The notes under the pieces are model-generated. The model did not search any database, had not been told where the DNA came from, and saw only the letters and a list, made by a program, of their open reading frames with translations. A program made the translations under genes and the position numbers. A stretch of 40,060 nt of DNA from the NCBI GenBank assembly GCA_938015805.1, contig CALLXF010000059.1, positions 1 through 40,060 of the forward strand. Reading direction: 5' to 3'. Origin of the DNA: an uncultured Saprospiraceae bacterium (GTDB lineage: Bacteria; Bacteroidota; Bacteroidia; Chitinophagales; Saprospiraceae). The first letter of the stretch is position 1. The number at the start of each line of letters is the position of its first letter. Positions 17,813 through 25,400 of the stretch are shown in pieces.

Positions 17813-17873
17813 ACTCTTTTTTAGCATCATTCACCTACTCTCAGTTGTCCTATTCTAAGGCTTACTTTGCCTG

Positions 17874-17881
17874 TAACTTTG
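17874..17881 (+). promoter_or_regulatory. Bacteroidota-type -7 box (TAnnTTTG) before micro-ORF 2
   Basis: TAACTTTG matches the Bacteroidota housekeeping -7 consensus exactly. It lies 25 bases before the ATG at 17907, giving a short leader. A matching -33 TTG element is not clear; TTG at 17845-17847 is slightly too far upstream. Confidence 0.5.
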
Positions 17882-17906
17882 TATTACATAATTTAAAGTA
17901 AACGTT

Positions 17907-17987
17907 ATGAGATACAATATTCCAATAATAGAAGATTACAAAATTCCTGTGCTAGAATGCAAAATTCCTGTACTAGAATCTTTATAG
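17907..17987 (+). CDS. Candidate micro-peptide gene 2 (26 residues, three tandem xIP(I/V)(I/L)E repeats)
   Basis: The ATG follows an A-rich leader and a consensus -7 box. The peptide reads as three imperfect repeats: NIPIIEDY, KIPVLEC and KIPVLESL. The last two are encoded by nearly identical 21-base DNA units (17939-17959 and 17960-17980). The repeat organisation at both DNA and peptide level argues for selection on the peptide and resembles precursors of processed peptides. There is a single cysteine and no signal peptide. Function is unknown. A terminator lies at 18152-18191. Confidence 0.45.
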   Translation: MRYNIPIIEDYKIPVLECKIPVLESL

Positions 17988-18056
17988 TACATGTGTTTGT
18001 AATCCAAACCATCTGCCCTATATATACTATAGGAAGATTGTTTCATTTCTTATTTC

Positions 18057-18119
18057 ATGAAATGTTTACAAGTAAAAATTTCAACCTTTGAAATAAATAA
18101 AAATTACCGAGGTATTTAA
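18057..18119 (+). CDS. Possible micro-peptide gene 3 (20 residues)
   Basis: It encodes MKCLQVKISTFEINKNYRGI. It sits between micro-ORF 2 and the terminator at 18152 and could belong to the same transcript. There is no clear ribosome-binding site or repeat. It is included because it fills the transcript before the terminator, but chance is a fair explanation. Confidence 0.2.
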   Translation: MKCLQVKISTFEINKNYRGI

Positions 18120-18151
18120 CGATATATAAACTACACATTAAGGGTGTTAAC

Positions 18152-18191
18152 GGAGGGTCGTCAAGTTTTACTTGATGGCCTTCTAATTTTT
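18152..18191 (+). terminator. Intrinsic terminator after the micro-ORF 2/3 region
   Basis: A stem of 14 pairs including several G-U pairs (18152-18165 with 18171-18184) has a TTTTA loop and is followed by AATTTTTA. It separates the micro-ORF transcript from the ECF gene at 18344. Confidence 0.65.
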
Positions 18192-18283
18192 AGGCTTATT
18201 TTTTCGCAAAAGAAGACCTATTGTATCCTGCACAACAATCTGACTTTTAATAATAGCGGATATTTGTAAAATATTCTAGTGCC

Positions 18284-18313
18284 GAGGCAACCCTTGTATT
18301 CTATTTATCATAT
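18284..18313 (+). promoter_or_regulatory. Predicted ECF promoter (GAGGCAACCCTT-N-CATAT) of the module-2 sigma gene
   Basis: GGCAACC (18286-18292), 16 bases, then CATAT (18309-18313). The same two boxes with identical 16-base spacing lie upstream of the lipoprotein at 20675. An AAC-containing -35 is usual for ECF promoters. The likely reading is autoregulation by the sigma factor encoded immediately downstream. Confidence 0.6.
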
Positions 18314-18343
18314 ACAAGATGTTAGCTATATTCTAAAAAATCC

Positions 18344-18898
18344 ATGTCAGACATAAGTCAAGTTATACGACGCATTATTAAAGGGGATCGCAAGGCCCAG
18401 ACGATGCTGTATAATGAATATAAGTCTGTGTGGTTTAGAATTTGTTTACGATACAATAAAAACAGAGATGATGCATCTGATGCTCTACAAAATGCACTGA
18501 TCAATATTTTTCAAAAAATAGAACAATTTGACCTTAAAAAAGGGAATTTTTCTTCCTGGTCTAATCGTATCGTTATCAATGAAAATCTTATGTTGATACG
18601 TAAAAATGCTAATGCGTTTAATATGGATGAAATCAGAGAGGACCTAGATCTCTTTGATCAAAATGAAACCCCAGTAGAAAGGCTTTCAGCAGAGGAACTG
18701 ACCATGCTTATACAGACCTTACCTCATGGTTATCGTACTGTATTTAATTTGTATGTAATCGATGGATTTACTCATCCTGAAATCGCAGAAAAGTTAAATA
18801 TCAGTAGTGGAACATCCAAATCACAACTTTTTAAAGCAAGGAAACTAATTCAGGGAAAATTAGAAGTACTTTTATCAACTGAAGACTATGGACGATAA
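18344..18898 (+). CDS. ECF-type RNA polymerase sigma factor (module 2), probably autoregulated
   Basis: It has 184 residues. Region 2 lies at ~10-75 (DRKAQTMLYNEY, then DDASDALQNALINIFQKIEQF). Region 4 is at ~120-175 (LPHGYRTVFNLYVIDGFTHP, then EIAEKLNISSGTSKSQLFKA). It starts at an ATG 31 bases after a predicted -10 element of an ECF promoter. It overlaps the next gene by 11 bases, the same as in module 1. The same promoter motif precedes the lipoprotein at 20675, which is therefore the best candidate for a second target. Confidence 0.92.
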   Translation: MSDISQVIRRIIKGDRKAQTMLYNEYKSVWFRICLRYNKNRDDASDALQNALINIFQKIEQFDLKKGNFSSWSNRIVINENLMLIRKNANAFNMDEIREDLDLFDQNETPVERLSAEELTMLIQTLPHGYRTVFNLYVIDGFTHPEIAEKLNISSGTSKSQLFKARKLIQGKLEVLLSTEDYGR

Positions 18899-20453
18899 GA
18901 ATTTTAAAGATTTAGATCAATTTTTTAAAACGCGACTACAGAAGAAAGAAACTTCTACTAATGGATGGGATGTCCCTAGTGATTCTATTTTAGAAAATGC
19001 ATTAGACCAAGTTAATCTGAGTAAAAAAAGTAAAAAAAGAAAACCTTTTTGGTTGCTTTTATTACTGCCGATATTTATCGTATTTGGCTACTTTTTACTT
19101 CAGAACAATAATGAAATCGACCAACTCAATACTCAGATCACCACTTTACTTACAGAAAAAGAAAATGAAAGTATCATTACCTCAGAAAAGGATATTAAAT
19201 TATTAGAAAATAAAAAGGAAACTAGTCCTATCTCATCACCGCGTAACAATATTGATCAAATATCAAAAACACAAAGTGATAATAAAGAAATAAAAGTGGT
19301 AACAAAAGAAAATTCTAAATCCACCAATATCAATTCTGAAATTCTAAATATAAAATCGCCCAATTTCTCAAGTAATATAAAAGCAAACGATTACGGTAAG
19401 AAAAATAATAATATTAACAAACAAGCAGCTCATATAGAACAAACAATAAATTCTGTAAAGGATCCTGTATCCAGCAATAAAACATCTAATAATTTATCAT
19501 TTATTACGCCTATTAAATATTACGAAGGAAGTACCCAGTCACTCCCACCCTCGTCTTCTAAAGTGATTTTACCTCTAGCCGATTTACCATTTCTAGATAT
19601 TATTTTTCTAAGTCATGAATCAGAGCCAACCGTAATTTTAGAAGATCCTAGAATATTAAATTCAGGTCAGGGTCAGTCCAAAAAGCTCAGTTCTTTCTTT
19701 ACCATAGGTCATCTATATTCATCCCTACAGATGACTAATTTGCCCGCAGTAGATTACCAACTTACGGATTATGATAAATTTTACCGCGGATGGGAAATAG
19801 GTACTGGACTATCTTATGAGTTAAACGCTAAAAACATAATCGGCACAAAACTAACTTACAGCATCGTAAACAATGAGAGTCATTTTTCTCAAAACATAGA
19901 TTATCTGAAAAATCAAGAATATACCAATACTGATGGAAACATCTTTTATGATACAGATTTAGAAATATCCTCGCCGACTGGAAATCATATCGAGCCATTA
20001 ACGTTAGATGTTACTCTCGAAAATATGCAAGATGGGGAAAGCTTAAAAAACAAAACTAATCTCTATCAAAATTTTAATATCATATCGTTGAGTGGATACG
20101 GAAGTCATGAGCTTTTTAATTTTAGTGATATTAGTTTTTCTATTCAAGCAGGTATAGGACTAAATCTAATCACCAGCACTTCGCAAAAAATGGAAGTGTC
20201 TATGATGCATAATGATCATGAGATGATGTCTAAAAGTATAAGTAATACTAAACGTTACGATCTTCAAAAATTCTACCTTAATGGACAGCTAGGATTACAA
20301 ATTCAGAAACCTATAAGTAAAAATTGGTTTATAGGATTTAATAGCGGTATAAACAGGTCACTTACCTCTATACGTAAGACCACGAATTCTACTGATCCTA
20401 AAACGTACATCGGTAGTTTCCAGTCATCAATAAATTTAGGATTTAGATTTTAA
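18888..20453 (+). CDS. Membrane-anchored anti-sigma-like protein with C-terminal outer-membrane beta-barrel (module 2)
   Basis: This is the same plan as the protein at 9639: a short charged head (1-53, with NGWDVPSDSILENALDQ), one membrane helix (~54-71) after a basic KKSKKRK stretch, a long polar S/T/N/K-rich linker (~75-250), and a beta-rich C-terminal domain (~265-521) with barrel-like strands (GWEIGTGLSYEL, FNIISLSGYG, FYLNGQLGLQIQ). It ends LGFRF, an aromatic terminus typical of outer-membrane barrels. The 11-base overlap with the sigma gene indicates coupled translation. Sequence similarity to its module-1 counterpart is low outside this layout. The inferred role is to hold the sigma factor and sense the envelope. 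Confidence 0.75.
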   Translation: MDDKNFKDLDQFFKTRLQKKETSTNGWDVPSDSILENALDQVNLSKKSKKRKPFWLLLLLPIFIVFGYFLLQNNNEIDQLNTQITTLLTEKENESIITSEKDIKLLENKKETSPISSPRNNIDQISKTQSDNKEIKVVTKENSKSTNINSEILNIKSPNFSSNIKANDYGKKNNNINKQAAHIEQTINSVKDPVSSNKTSNNLSFITPIKYYEGSTQSLPPSSSKVILPLADLPFLDIIFLSHESEPTVILEDPRILNSGQGQSKKLSSFFTIGHLYSSLQMTNLPAVDYQLTDYDKFYRGWEIGTGLSYELNAKNIIGTKLTYSIVNNESHFSQNIDYLKNQEYTNTDGNIFYDTDLEISSPTGNHIEPLTLDVTLENMQDGESLKNKTNLYQNFNIISLSGYGSHELFNFSDISFSIQAGIGLNLITSTSQKMEVSMMHNDHEMMSKSISNTKRYDLQKFYLNGQLGLQIQKPISKNWFIGFNSGINRSLTSIRKTTNSTDPKTYIGSFQSSINLGFRF

Positions 20454-20577
20454 AATTACTTTCCTAAGCCAAGCATATAATTTAAGCCTTCTTGATTAAA
20501 GATCTTAAGATCTCGATAAGACAAAATATTTAAGCCTCTAAGATTATCAAAATAGACGCGATAGATAAACAAAACCT

Positions 20578-20608
20578 AAAAAAGAGTGAAAAAAATTCAC
20601 TCTTTTTT
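20578..20608. terminator. Bidirectional intrinsic terminator
   Basis: A 13-bp perfect stem (20578-20590 with 20596-20608), with an A-run on one side and a T-run on the other, ends the ECF/barrel operon. It sits just before the predicted ECF promoter at 20614. Confidence 0.85.
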
Positions 20609-20613
20609 ATTTC

Positions 20614-20643
20614 GAGGCAACCCTTCCTCAGTGACATACATAT
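20614..20643 (+). promoter_or_regulatory. Predicted ECF promoter (GAGGCAACCCTT-N-CATAT) of the RskA-domain lipoprotein
   Basis: GGCAACC (20616-20622), 16 bases, then CATAT (20639-20643), matching the boxes and spacing upstream of the sigma gene at 18344. The shared upstream stretch GAGGCAACCCTT is 12 identical bases. The ATG follows 32 bases after the -10. Confidence 0.6.
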
Positions 20644-20674
20644 TAAGTGTAGAAAATATTTTACAACACAATTA

Positions 20675-21562
20675 ATGTCAATCATGAAAAATTCTTTTTT
20701 ATTCTTTTTAGGTTTAATTTTTAGCGCAGGAATGATTACCTCTTGTGGAGATGATGATACATCGTCTAGTGAGTCATTTGATTTAAACATCTCAGGTCTC
20801 GAAGATCTCGGAAGTGACTATGCTTACGAGGGATGGATTATGGTGGACGGCAGTCCAAAAACGACCGGTACGTTTACCGTGGATACTGAAGGAAACCTAT
20901 CAGCAACCACTTTTAATGTGGCTGCAGAAGACTTAGAAATAGCAACTGCTTTTATTCTTACTATAGAACCTAGTCCAGATAATGATCCAGCACCTAGTGA
21001 CGTACACATACTGGCTGGAGATTTTAGCGGAAATAGTGCTGCTCTTACAATCGATCATGGTGCAGCCTTAGGAAATGATTTTACAAGTAGTAATGGAACT
21101 TATATTCTAGCAACACCTACTGACAACGATGATACTAACGAGGATAGTGGTATCTGGTTTTTAGATAACAGCTCTGGTATGCCAGTCGCGGGTTTAGACC
21201 TCCCTACTCTTCCTGCAGGATGGGCTTATGAAGGGTGGGCTGTCATCAATGGGGCACCAGTTTCTACTGGAACTTTTACGAGTGTAAGTGCAGCAGATGA
21301 CAATGCAATATATAGTGGTATAAATCCAGGGCCTCCTTTTCCAGGAGAGGACTTTTTACAAAATGCTCCTAATAATCTATCGTTCCCGACTAGCTTAAAT
21401 GGTGGAACAGCAGTCATAAGTATCGAGCCAGTGCCTGATAACAGTATTGCCCCTTTTGCTTTAAAACCTCTAGTGGGAATGATTCCGGCTTCCGCCAATG
21501 TTCATGAAGCTATAAATATGGATCAAAACTTAGACTTCCCGACAGGTACAGTAAATAGATAA
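20675..21562 (+). CDS. Lipoprotein with two tandem RskA-like (anti-sigma-K C-terminal) domains
   Basis: The signal peptide ends ITSC (Cys24 from this start; Cys21 if the ATG at 20684 is used). Two homologous halves follow, ~40-145 and ~165-285: YAYEGWIMVDGSPKTTGTF in the first corresponds to WAYEGWAVINGAPVSTGTF in the second, and ILTIEPSPDNDPAPS to ISIEPVPDNSIAPF. The YEGW-(I/V)-G-P-(S/T)TG-F pattern and the IEP-PD segment recall the periplasmic domain of RskA-type anti-sigma factors. There is no cytoplasmic sigma-binding part, so it cannot be a classical anti-sigma. It has its own ECF promoter shared with the sigma gene two genes upstream. A ligand-binding or feedback sensor role in the envelope is inferred. 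Confidence 0.75.
   Translation: MSIMKNSFLFFLGLIFSAGMITSCGDDDTSSSESFDLNISGLEDLGSDYAYEGWIMVDGSPKTTGTFTVDTEGNLSATTFNVAAEDLEIATAFILTIEPSPDNDPAPSDVHILAGDFSGNSAALTIDHGAALGNDFTSSNGTYILATPTDNDDTNEDSGIWFLDNSSGMPVAGLDLPTLPAGWAYEGWAVINGAPVSTGTFTSVSAADDNAIYSGINPGPPFPGEDFLQNAPNNLSFPTSLNGGTAVISIEPVPDNSIAPFALKPLVGMIPASANVHEAINMDQNLDFPTGTVNR
21487..21499 (+). repeat. One-mismatch copy of the GGCTTTCGCCAAT repeat
   Basis: GGCTTCCGCCAAT differs from the core at one base. It lies in the RskA-domain lipoprotein gene and is read in the same frame as the copy at 12618 (ASAN instead of AFAN). Confidence 0.35.
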
Positions 21563-21636
21563 TCTAATGTTCCTCATCTTAAAAAGATAGAAGGAAAAAT
21601 TATCCTAAAAACACTTTTTTGTCATAGTAAAAGTTT

Positions 21637-21672
21637 CCGCTACCATAAATAAAATTTTGGTAGCGGTTTTTT
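21637..21672 (+). terminator. Intrinsic terminator after the RskA-domain lipoprotein
   Basis: An 8-bp GC-rich stem, CCGCTACC with GGTAGCGG (21637-21644 and 21659-21666), is followed by seven T residues. It lies between converging genes. Confidence 0.85.
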
Positions 21673-21685
21673 TATTAGGTTTTAA

Positions 21686-22192
21686 TTACTTCCTGAGCTC
21701 TTTTAAATAGTGAGATACTGCAACAATCTCATCATCTTTCATAATCCCTTTAAAAGGTGTCATCAATCCTTTTCCATGATATACTTGAGCAACAGATTCC
21801 TCTAATGTTAATATGGACTTCGTTAAATCCTTAGCCCCATTTATTTTCATATTACCCTTATAACCATGACAAATTGCACAATAATTTTTAAATAATTTTT
21901 TAGGCTTCATAGCAGCTAGCTTCTCATCGGACAGTGCGGCGATAAGTTCCTTTGCCTTTTTTATTTGCTCTGGTGGTGTTCCTTCATCCTGTTGCGGTTC
22001 TGGCTTTTTACCACTTTGTTCTTCTCTCTCATCTGTTTTATTATCACTAGCGACACTTGCAGACTTAATCGCTTTTGTTTCTTTCGCTGACATTTGCCTA
22101 GTGGTATTATTAGGTTTATCTCCAGCACATGAAATTATTAATGATAGTATACATAATCCTACAACCCAAATCGATATTTTTTTAATCTTCAT
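21686..22192 (-). CDS. c-type cytochrome lipoprotein
   Basis: The signal peptide ends IISC (Cys22), giving a lipid-anchored periplasmic or outer-membrane protein. A ~60-residue K/E/Q/P-rich linker leads to a single class I cytochrome c domain: heme-binding CAICH at 105-109, then a GKGLMTPFKG loop whose Met144 is the likely sixth ligand, and a C-terminal helix ending YLKELRK. This is the usual single-heme form that passes electrons to or from periplasmic oxidoreductases. It stands alone; the partner is unknown. The PQQ-type dehydrogenase at 27168 is the only other obvious periplasmic redox protein here, and a link is speculative. Confidence 0.9.
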   Translation of the reverse strand: MKIKKISIWVVGLCILSLIISCAGDKPNNTTRQMSAKETKAIKSASVASDNKTDEREEQSGKKPEPQQDEGTPPEQIKKAKELIAALSDEKLAAMKPKKLFKNYCAICHGYKGNMKINGAKDLTKSILTLEESVAQVYHGKGLMTPFKGIMKDDEIVAVSHYLKELRK

Positions 22193-22305
22193 ATCCTATT
22201 TTTATACTATCGAAATTACAGAAAAGTATAACGACAGACTAGAGGGTTTATGGAATTGTTTTAACCTGGCAAACTAAAATCAAAGAAGGTTTATAAATTT
22301 TTAGC

Positions 22306-22336
22306 GGGTATTGCATTTTTTTATAATACCCTTTTT
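22306..22336 (+). terminator. Orphan plus-strand terminator-like hairpin
   Basis: A 7-bp stem (GGGTATT 22306-22312 with AATACCC 22325-22331) is followed by TTTTTATT. The plus-strand gene before it (ends 21562) already has a terminator, and both flanking genes are on the minus strand. It may end an antisense or small RNA, or be fortuitous. Confidence 0.4.
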
Positions 22337-22416
22337 ATTGCCTAGACAAAATATCTGGATTCTTTAATAAACAGATTACATTTTTAAGCACTTTCTAAAA
22401 CCATTCTCTTAACTAA

Positions 22417-22451
22417 ATAAAAAAGGTGTTCTGCACAATTGCAGAACACCT
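22417..22451 (-). terminator. Intrinsic terminator of the 1394-residue T9SS gene
   Basis: A perfect 12-bp stem (22424-22435 with 22440-22451, CAAT loop) is followed on the minus strand by a T-run. It lies 38 bases after the stop codon. Confidence 0.9.
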
Positions 22452-22488
22452 AGGAAAATATTCTAAAATACCAGTTAATCTTGTGATC

Positions 22489-25400
22489 CTATTCTACCAT
22501 AAATCTTATTGTATAAGAAGAGGATGCAGCATTTATTTTTGCTATATATATCCCTGATGTCCAGTCCATAACAGATACAGAAATTTGGTAGTCATTAGGG
22601 TTCAAATTTATTGTTTTTATCCACTTTCCATGGATGTCATATAATGCTATCGTATTAAAGAACTTTACACTCTCTGACAACTGGATATTAAGGATATCGC
22701 TAGTAGGATTAGGGAATAATTTAATATCGTTTTTCCATGCTTCCTCAAAAGTAGAAGTACTGTCATCTATAATAAATTCGTACACTTCTACACACCCTAG
22801 CCCATCAGTAACGGTAACTGTATGTGTTCCTCCTGACAATCCTGAAGCCATCATACCTGTATCTCCATTATCCCACTCTATTGTAAACGGACCTGTGCCA
22901 CCTGTAATAGTAATCGTAGCCGAACCTTCAGGATTACTTCCCGAAATATCCATAGTGGTAATATCCTGTGTATATACAATATCATCGGCTATCGTAATTG
23001 ATTCCGTACTGTTACATCCATTAGAAGGGAAAGTTTCTATCGTGTATGTTCCCGCTAGTGAGAACGATGGTGACAGGTCAGTTGAACTAAAACCACCTGG
23101 CCCCGTCCATGACACTGTAAGACCTGTAGTATTTGTAGTTGTCACGATTTGTCTTGTACCAGAATCACAGTCTACGTCGCCCAGACTTAGGGTTACTTCT
23201 GGAGCTGTACTATCATCAATCACCATTACGTTTTGGGAAATAGAACATCCATTTGAAGACATCGCTGTCAGAACATAGGTCCCTGGTTCCGTAACGGTAG
23301 GATTTGCGTCATTGGATGTAAATCCATTAGGACCGGTCCATCTTAAAGTGGCTCCCATTGTAGTGGTAGAACCCATTAACTGTACCGCAGCATTATTACA
23401 ATCTATAGTTCCTCCTATACCACTTACTTGCGGAAGATCATCATCTGCTAAGACTTCAGCAGTTGCAGTCATTGTACATCCATTCAGTGATGTAACTGTA
23501 AGTGTATAAACCCCTATATCCGATACTTGTGGATTTTGTAAATTACTTGTAAATCCATTGGGTCCAACCCAAGAAAAAGTAACATTTGCAGAACTAGAAT
23601 TACCCATAAGTAAAACCTGACTTGCAGAACAATCTAAATTTCCTCCTTGGGCACTTGCATTAGGAGCCACAAAATCTCCGGTTACATTTACTGTCGTAGT
23701 TCCTGTACAACCGTTAGCAGCAGTAATTATTAGAGTATAAGTTCCCACTTCTGATACTGTAGGATCTTCTTCATTAGATGTAAATCCTCCTGGTCCTGTC
23801 CATGCATAACTCATCGCATTTGCAGAAGGCGTCGTCATAATCTGAGTAGTCCCTTGTCCACAGGTAATAACTCCTGCAGTAGCTGTCGCACTCGGAGCTA
23901 TGGAATCACTTATTACCTCGGCACCTGTACTAGCGACACATCCATTAGGTGCCGTAACCACTACTGTATATGTCCCTGCTGTAGATACAGTAGGATTCTG
24001 AGTCGAACTCGTAAATCCTCCCGGTCCTGTCCATGCGTAGGAAACACCTGATATAGTAGAGTTAGCCATCAATTGTACCGATGTTGTTATACAACTGAGT
24101 GTTCCTCCTGATGCACTTAGATCTGGAACATTTGTATTGGCAGTAACTTCTGCCTCTGCTGTTTCTGTACAGCCGTTTGCGTTTGTAACGGTAAGTGTAT
24201 ACGTGCCTACAGCTGTGACGAAAGGATTCTGATCCATACTGGTAAATCCTCCTGGTCCACTCCACTCATAAAACACTACTGAAGTCGTAGAATTACCCAT
24301 AATCTGCACTGCATTTCCTGTACAATCTAACTCAGCACCAGTTGCTGAAGCATTAGGAGCTGAATCAAAAAATACCGTAATCTCATCCGCTTCACAACAC
24401 CCATTATTAGATGTTACATCTACAGTATAAGTACCACTTCCTGTTACAGTTATTGTTTGCGTAGATTCCCCTGTAGACCAGATATAAGCATTTCCTGGAC
24501 CAGCATCCAACGTTACATCAGGCTGATCACATACTGCAAGATCAGGACCTAAATCTACTTCAAAATCATTTTGGATAAAGAGTGTCCATGTTGCTGTAGA
24601 AATATTTCCACAACCATCATCTATGGTATATGTAAATGTTCTTTCTTCTTGCTGTGTTCCATTTGTACAATTCCCAAAGAGGCTACTTTCTGTCACTACT
24701 ATATTTGCAGAAATATCCCCTGCACACTGATCTGAGGCAGTAAGTACTGGAGCTGCTGGTGCCGTATCATTACAGAAGATAGTAGCATCAGCCGGAACAG
24801 GTGATAAAACAGGTGGCGTAGTATCTTCTAATATTACAATTATAGTATATGGTACTGATACATTTCCTGCGGCATCGGTTGCAGTCATGGTAAAGATGGT
24901 TTCTTCTGAAGAGCCACACATCGCATTTACCACTGTACTTGACAGCGTCGCTGATACATTGATACAATTATCTATAGGAGTACCCATATTTGCGTTAAAT
25001 ATGGCAAGTGCATCGTCTATTCCACACTCCCCCATAATGGTAATCGTATTATCTGTATCCGTCCATGTCGGTGCTTCATTATCTACTACCGTTACTAGGG
25101 TCTGACAAGTACTTGTGTTTCCATTTTGATCCGTTGCGGTATACGTATATGTGTTTACGCCTACAGGTAAAGTTAAGGTCTCCATAAAACCAGCTTGAGC
25201 GGTTGCCCCATTATATACAACAGTCCCATTTGCATCTACTAAATCAACGGTATACGTGACTACTCCACAATCATCCGCTGGAGAAGGATCTGTCATGGTC
25301 ACATCTCCGCTACAGGTTCCCGCATTTACATTTACAGAAAAATCAGCAGTACAAACTATTGTAGGTGCTCCTCCGCCTATCGCAGACTGAGACTCACAAC

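Larger units (their letters stand above)
17221..18343. other. 1.1-kb intergenic region with micro-peptide genes, terminators and promoters
   Basis: There is no ORF over 30 codons. In order it holds a pair of 18-base direct repeats (17312-17362), an AAGGAGGT sequence (17388-17395) without a clear start codon after it, micro-ORF 1 (17550-17609), a strong plus-strand terminator (17759-17812), a TAnnTTTG promoter box (17874-17881), micro-ORF 2 (17907-17987), a weaker micro-ORF 3 (18057-18119), another plus-strand terminator (18152-18191) and the ECF promoter of the next gene (18284-18313). Two terminators with no annotated gene before them imply at least two short transcripts, coding or not. Confidence 0.65.

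Noticed and set aside
20461-20540. AT-rich palindrome AGATCTTAAGATCT and two TTTAAGCCT direct repeats after the module-2 barrel gene
   Set aside because: Short and AT-rich, with no position that suggests a function; may be chance.
22634-23278. 214-codon open frame antisense to the 1394-residue T9SS gene
   Set aside because: It arises from the biased composition of the Ig-like repeats on the other strand; no domain is recognisable.
22990-24330. Regularly spaced repeats considered as a CRISPR array
   Set aside because: The period is ~231 bases, the repeats are coding and divergent, and there are no short direct repeats with unique spacers.
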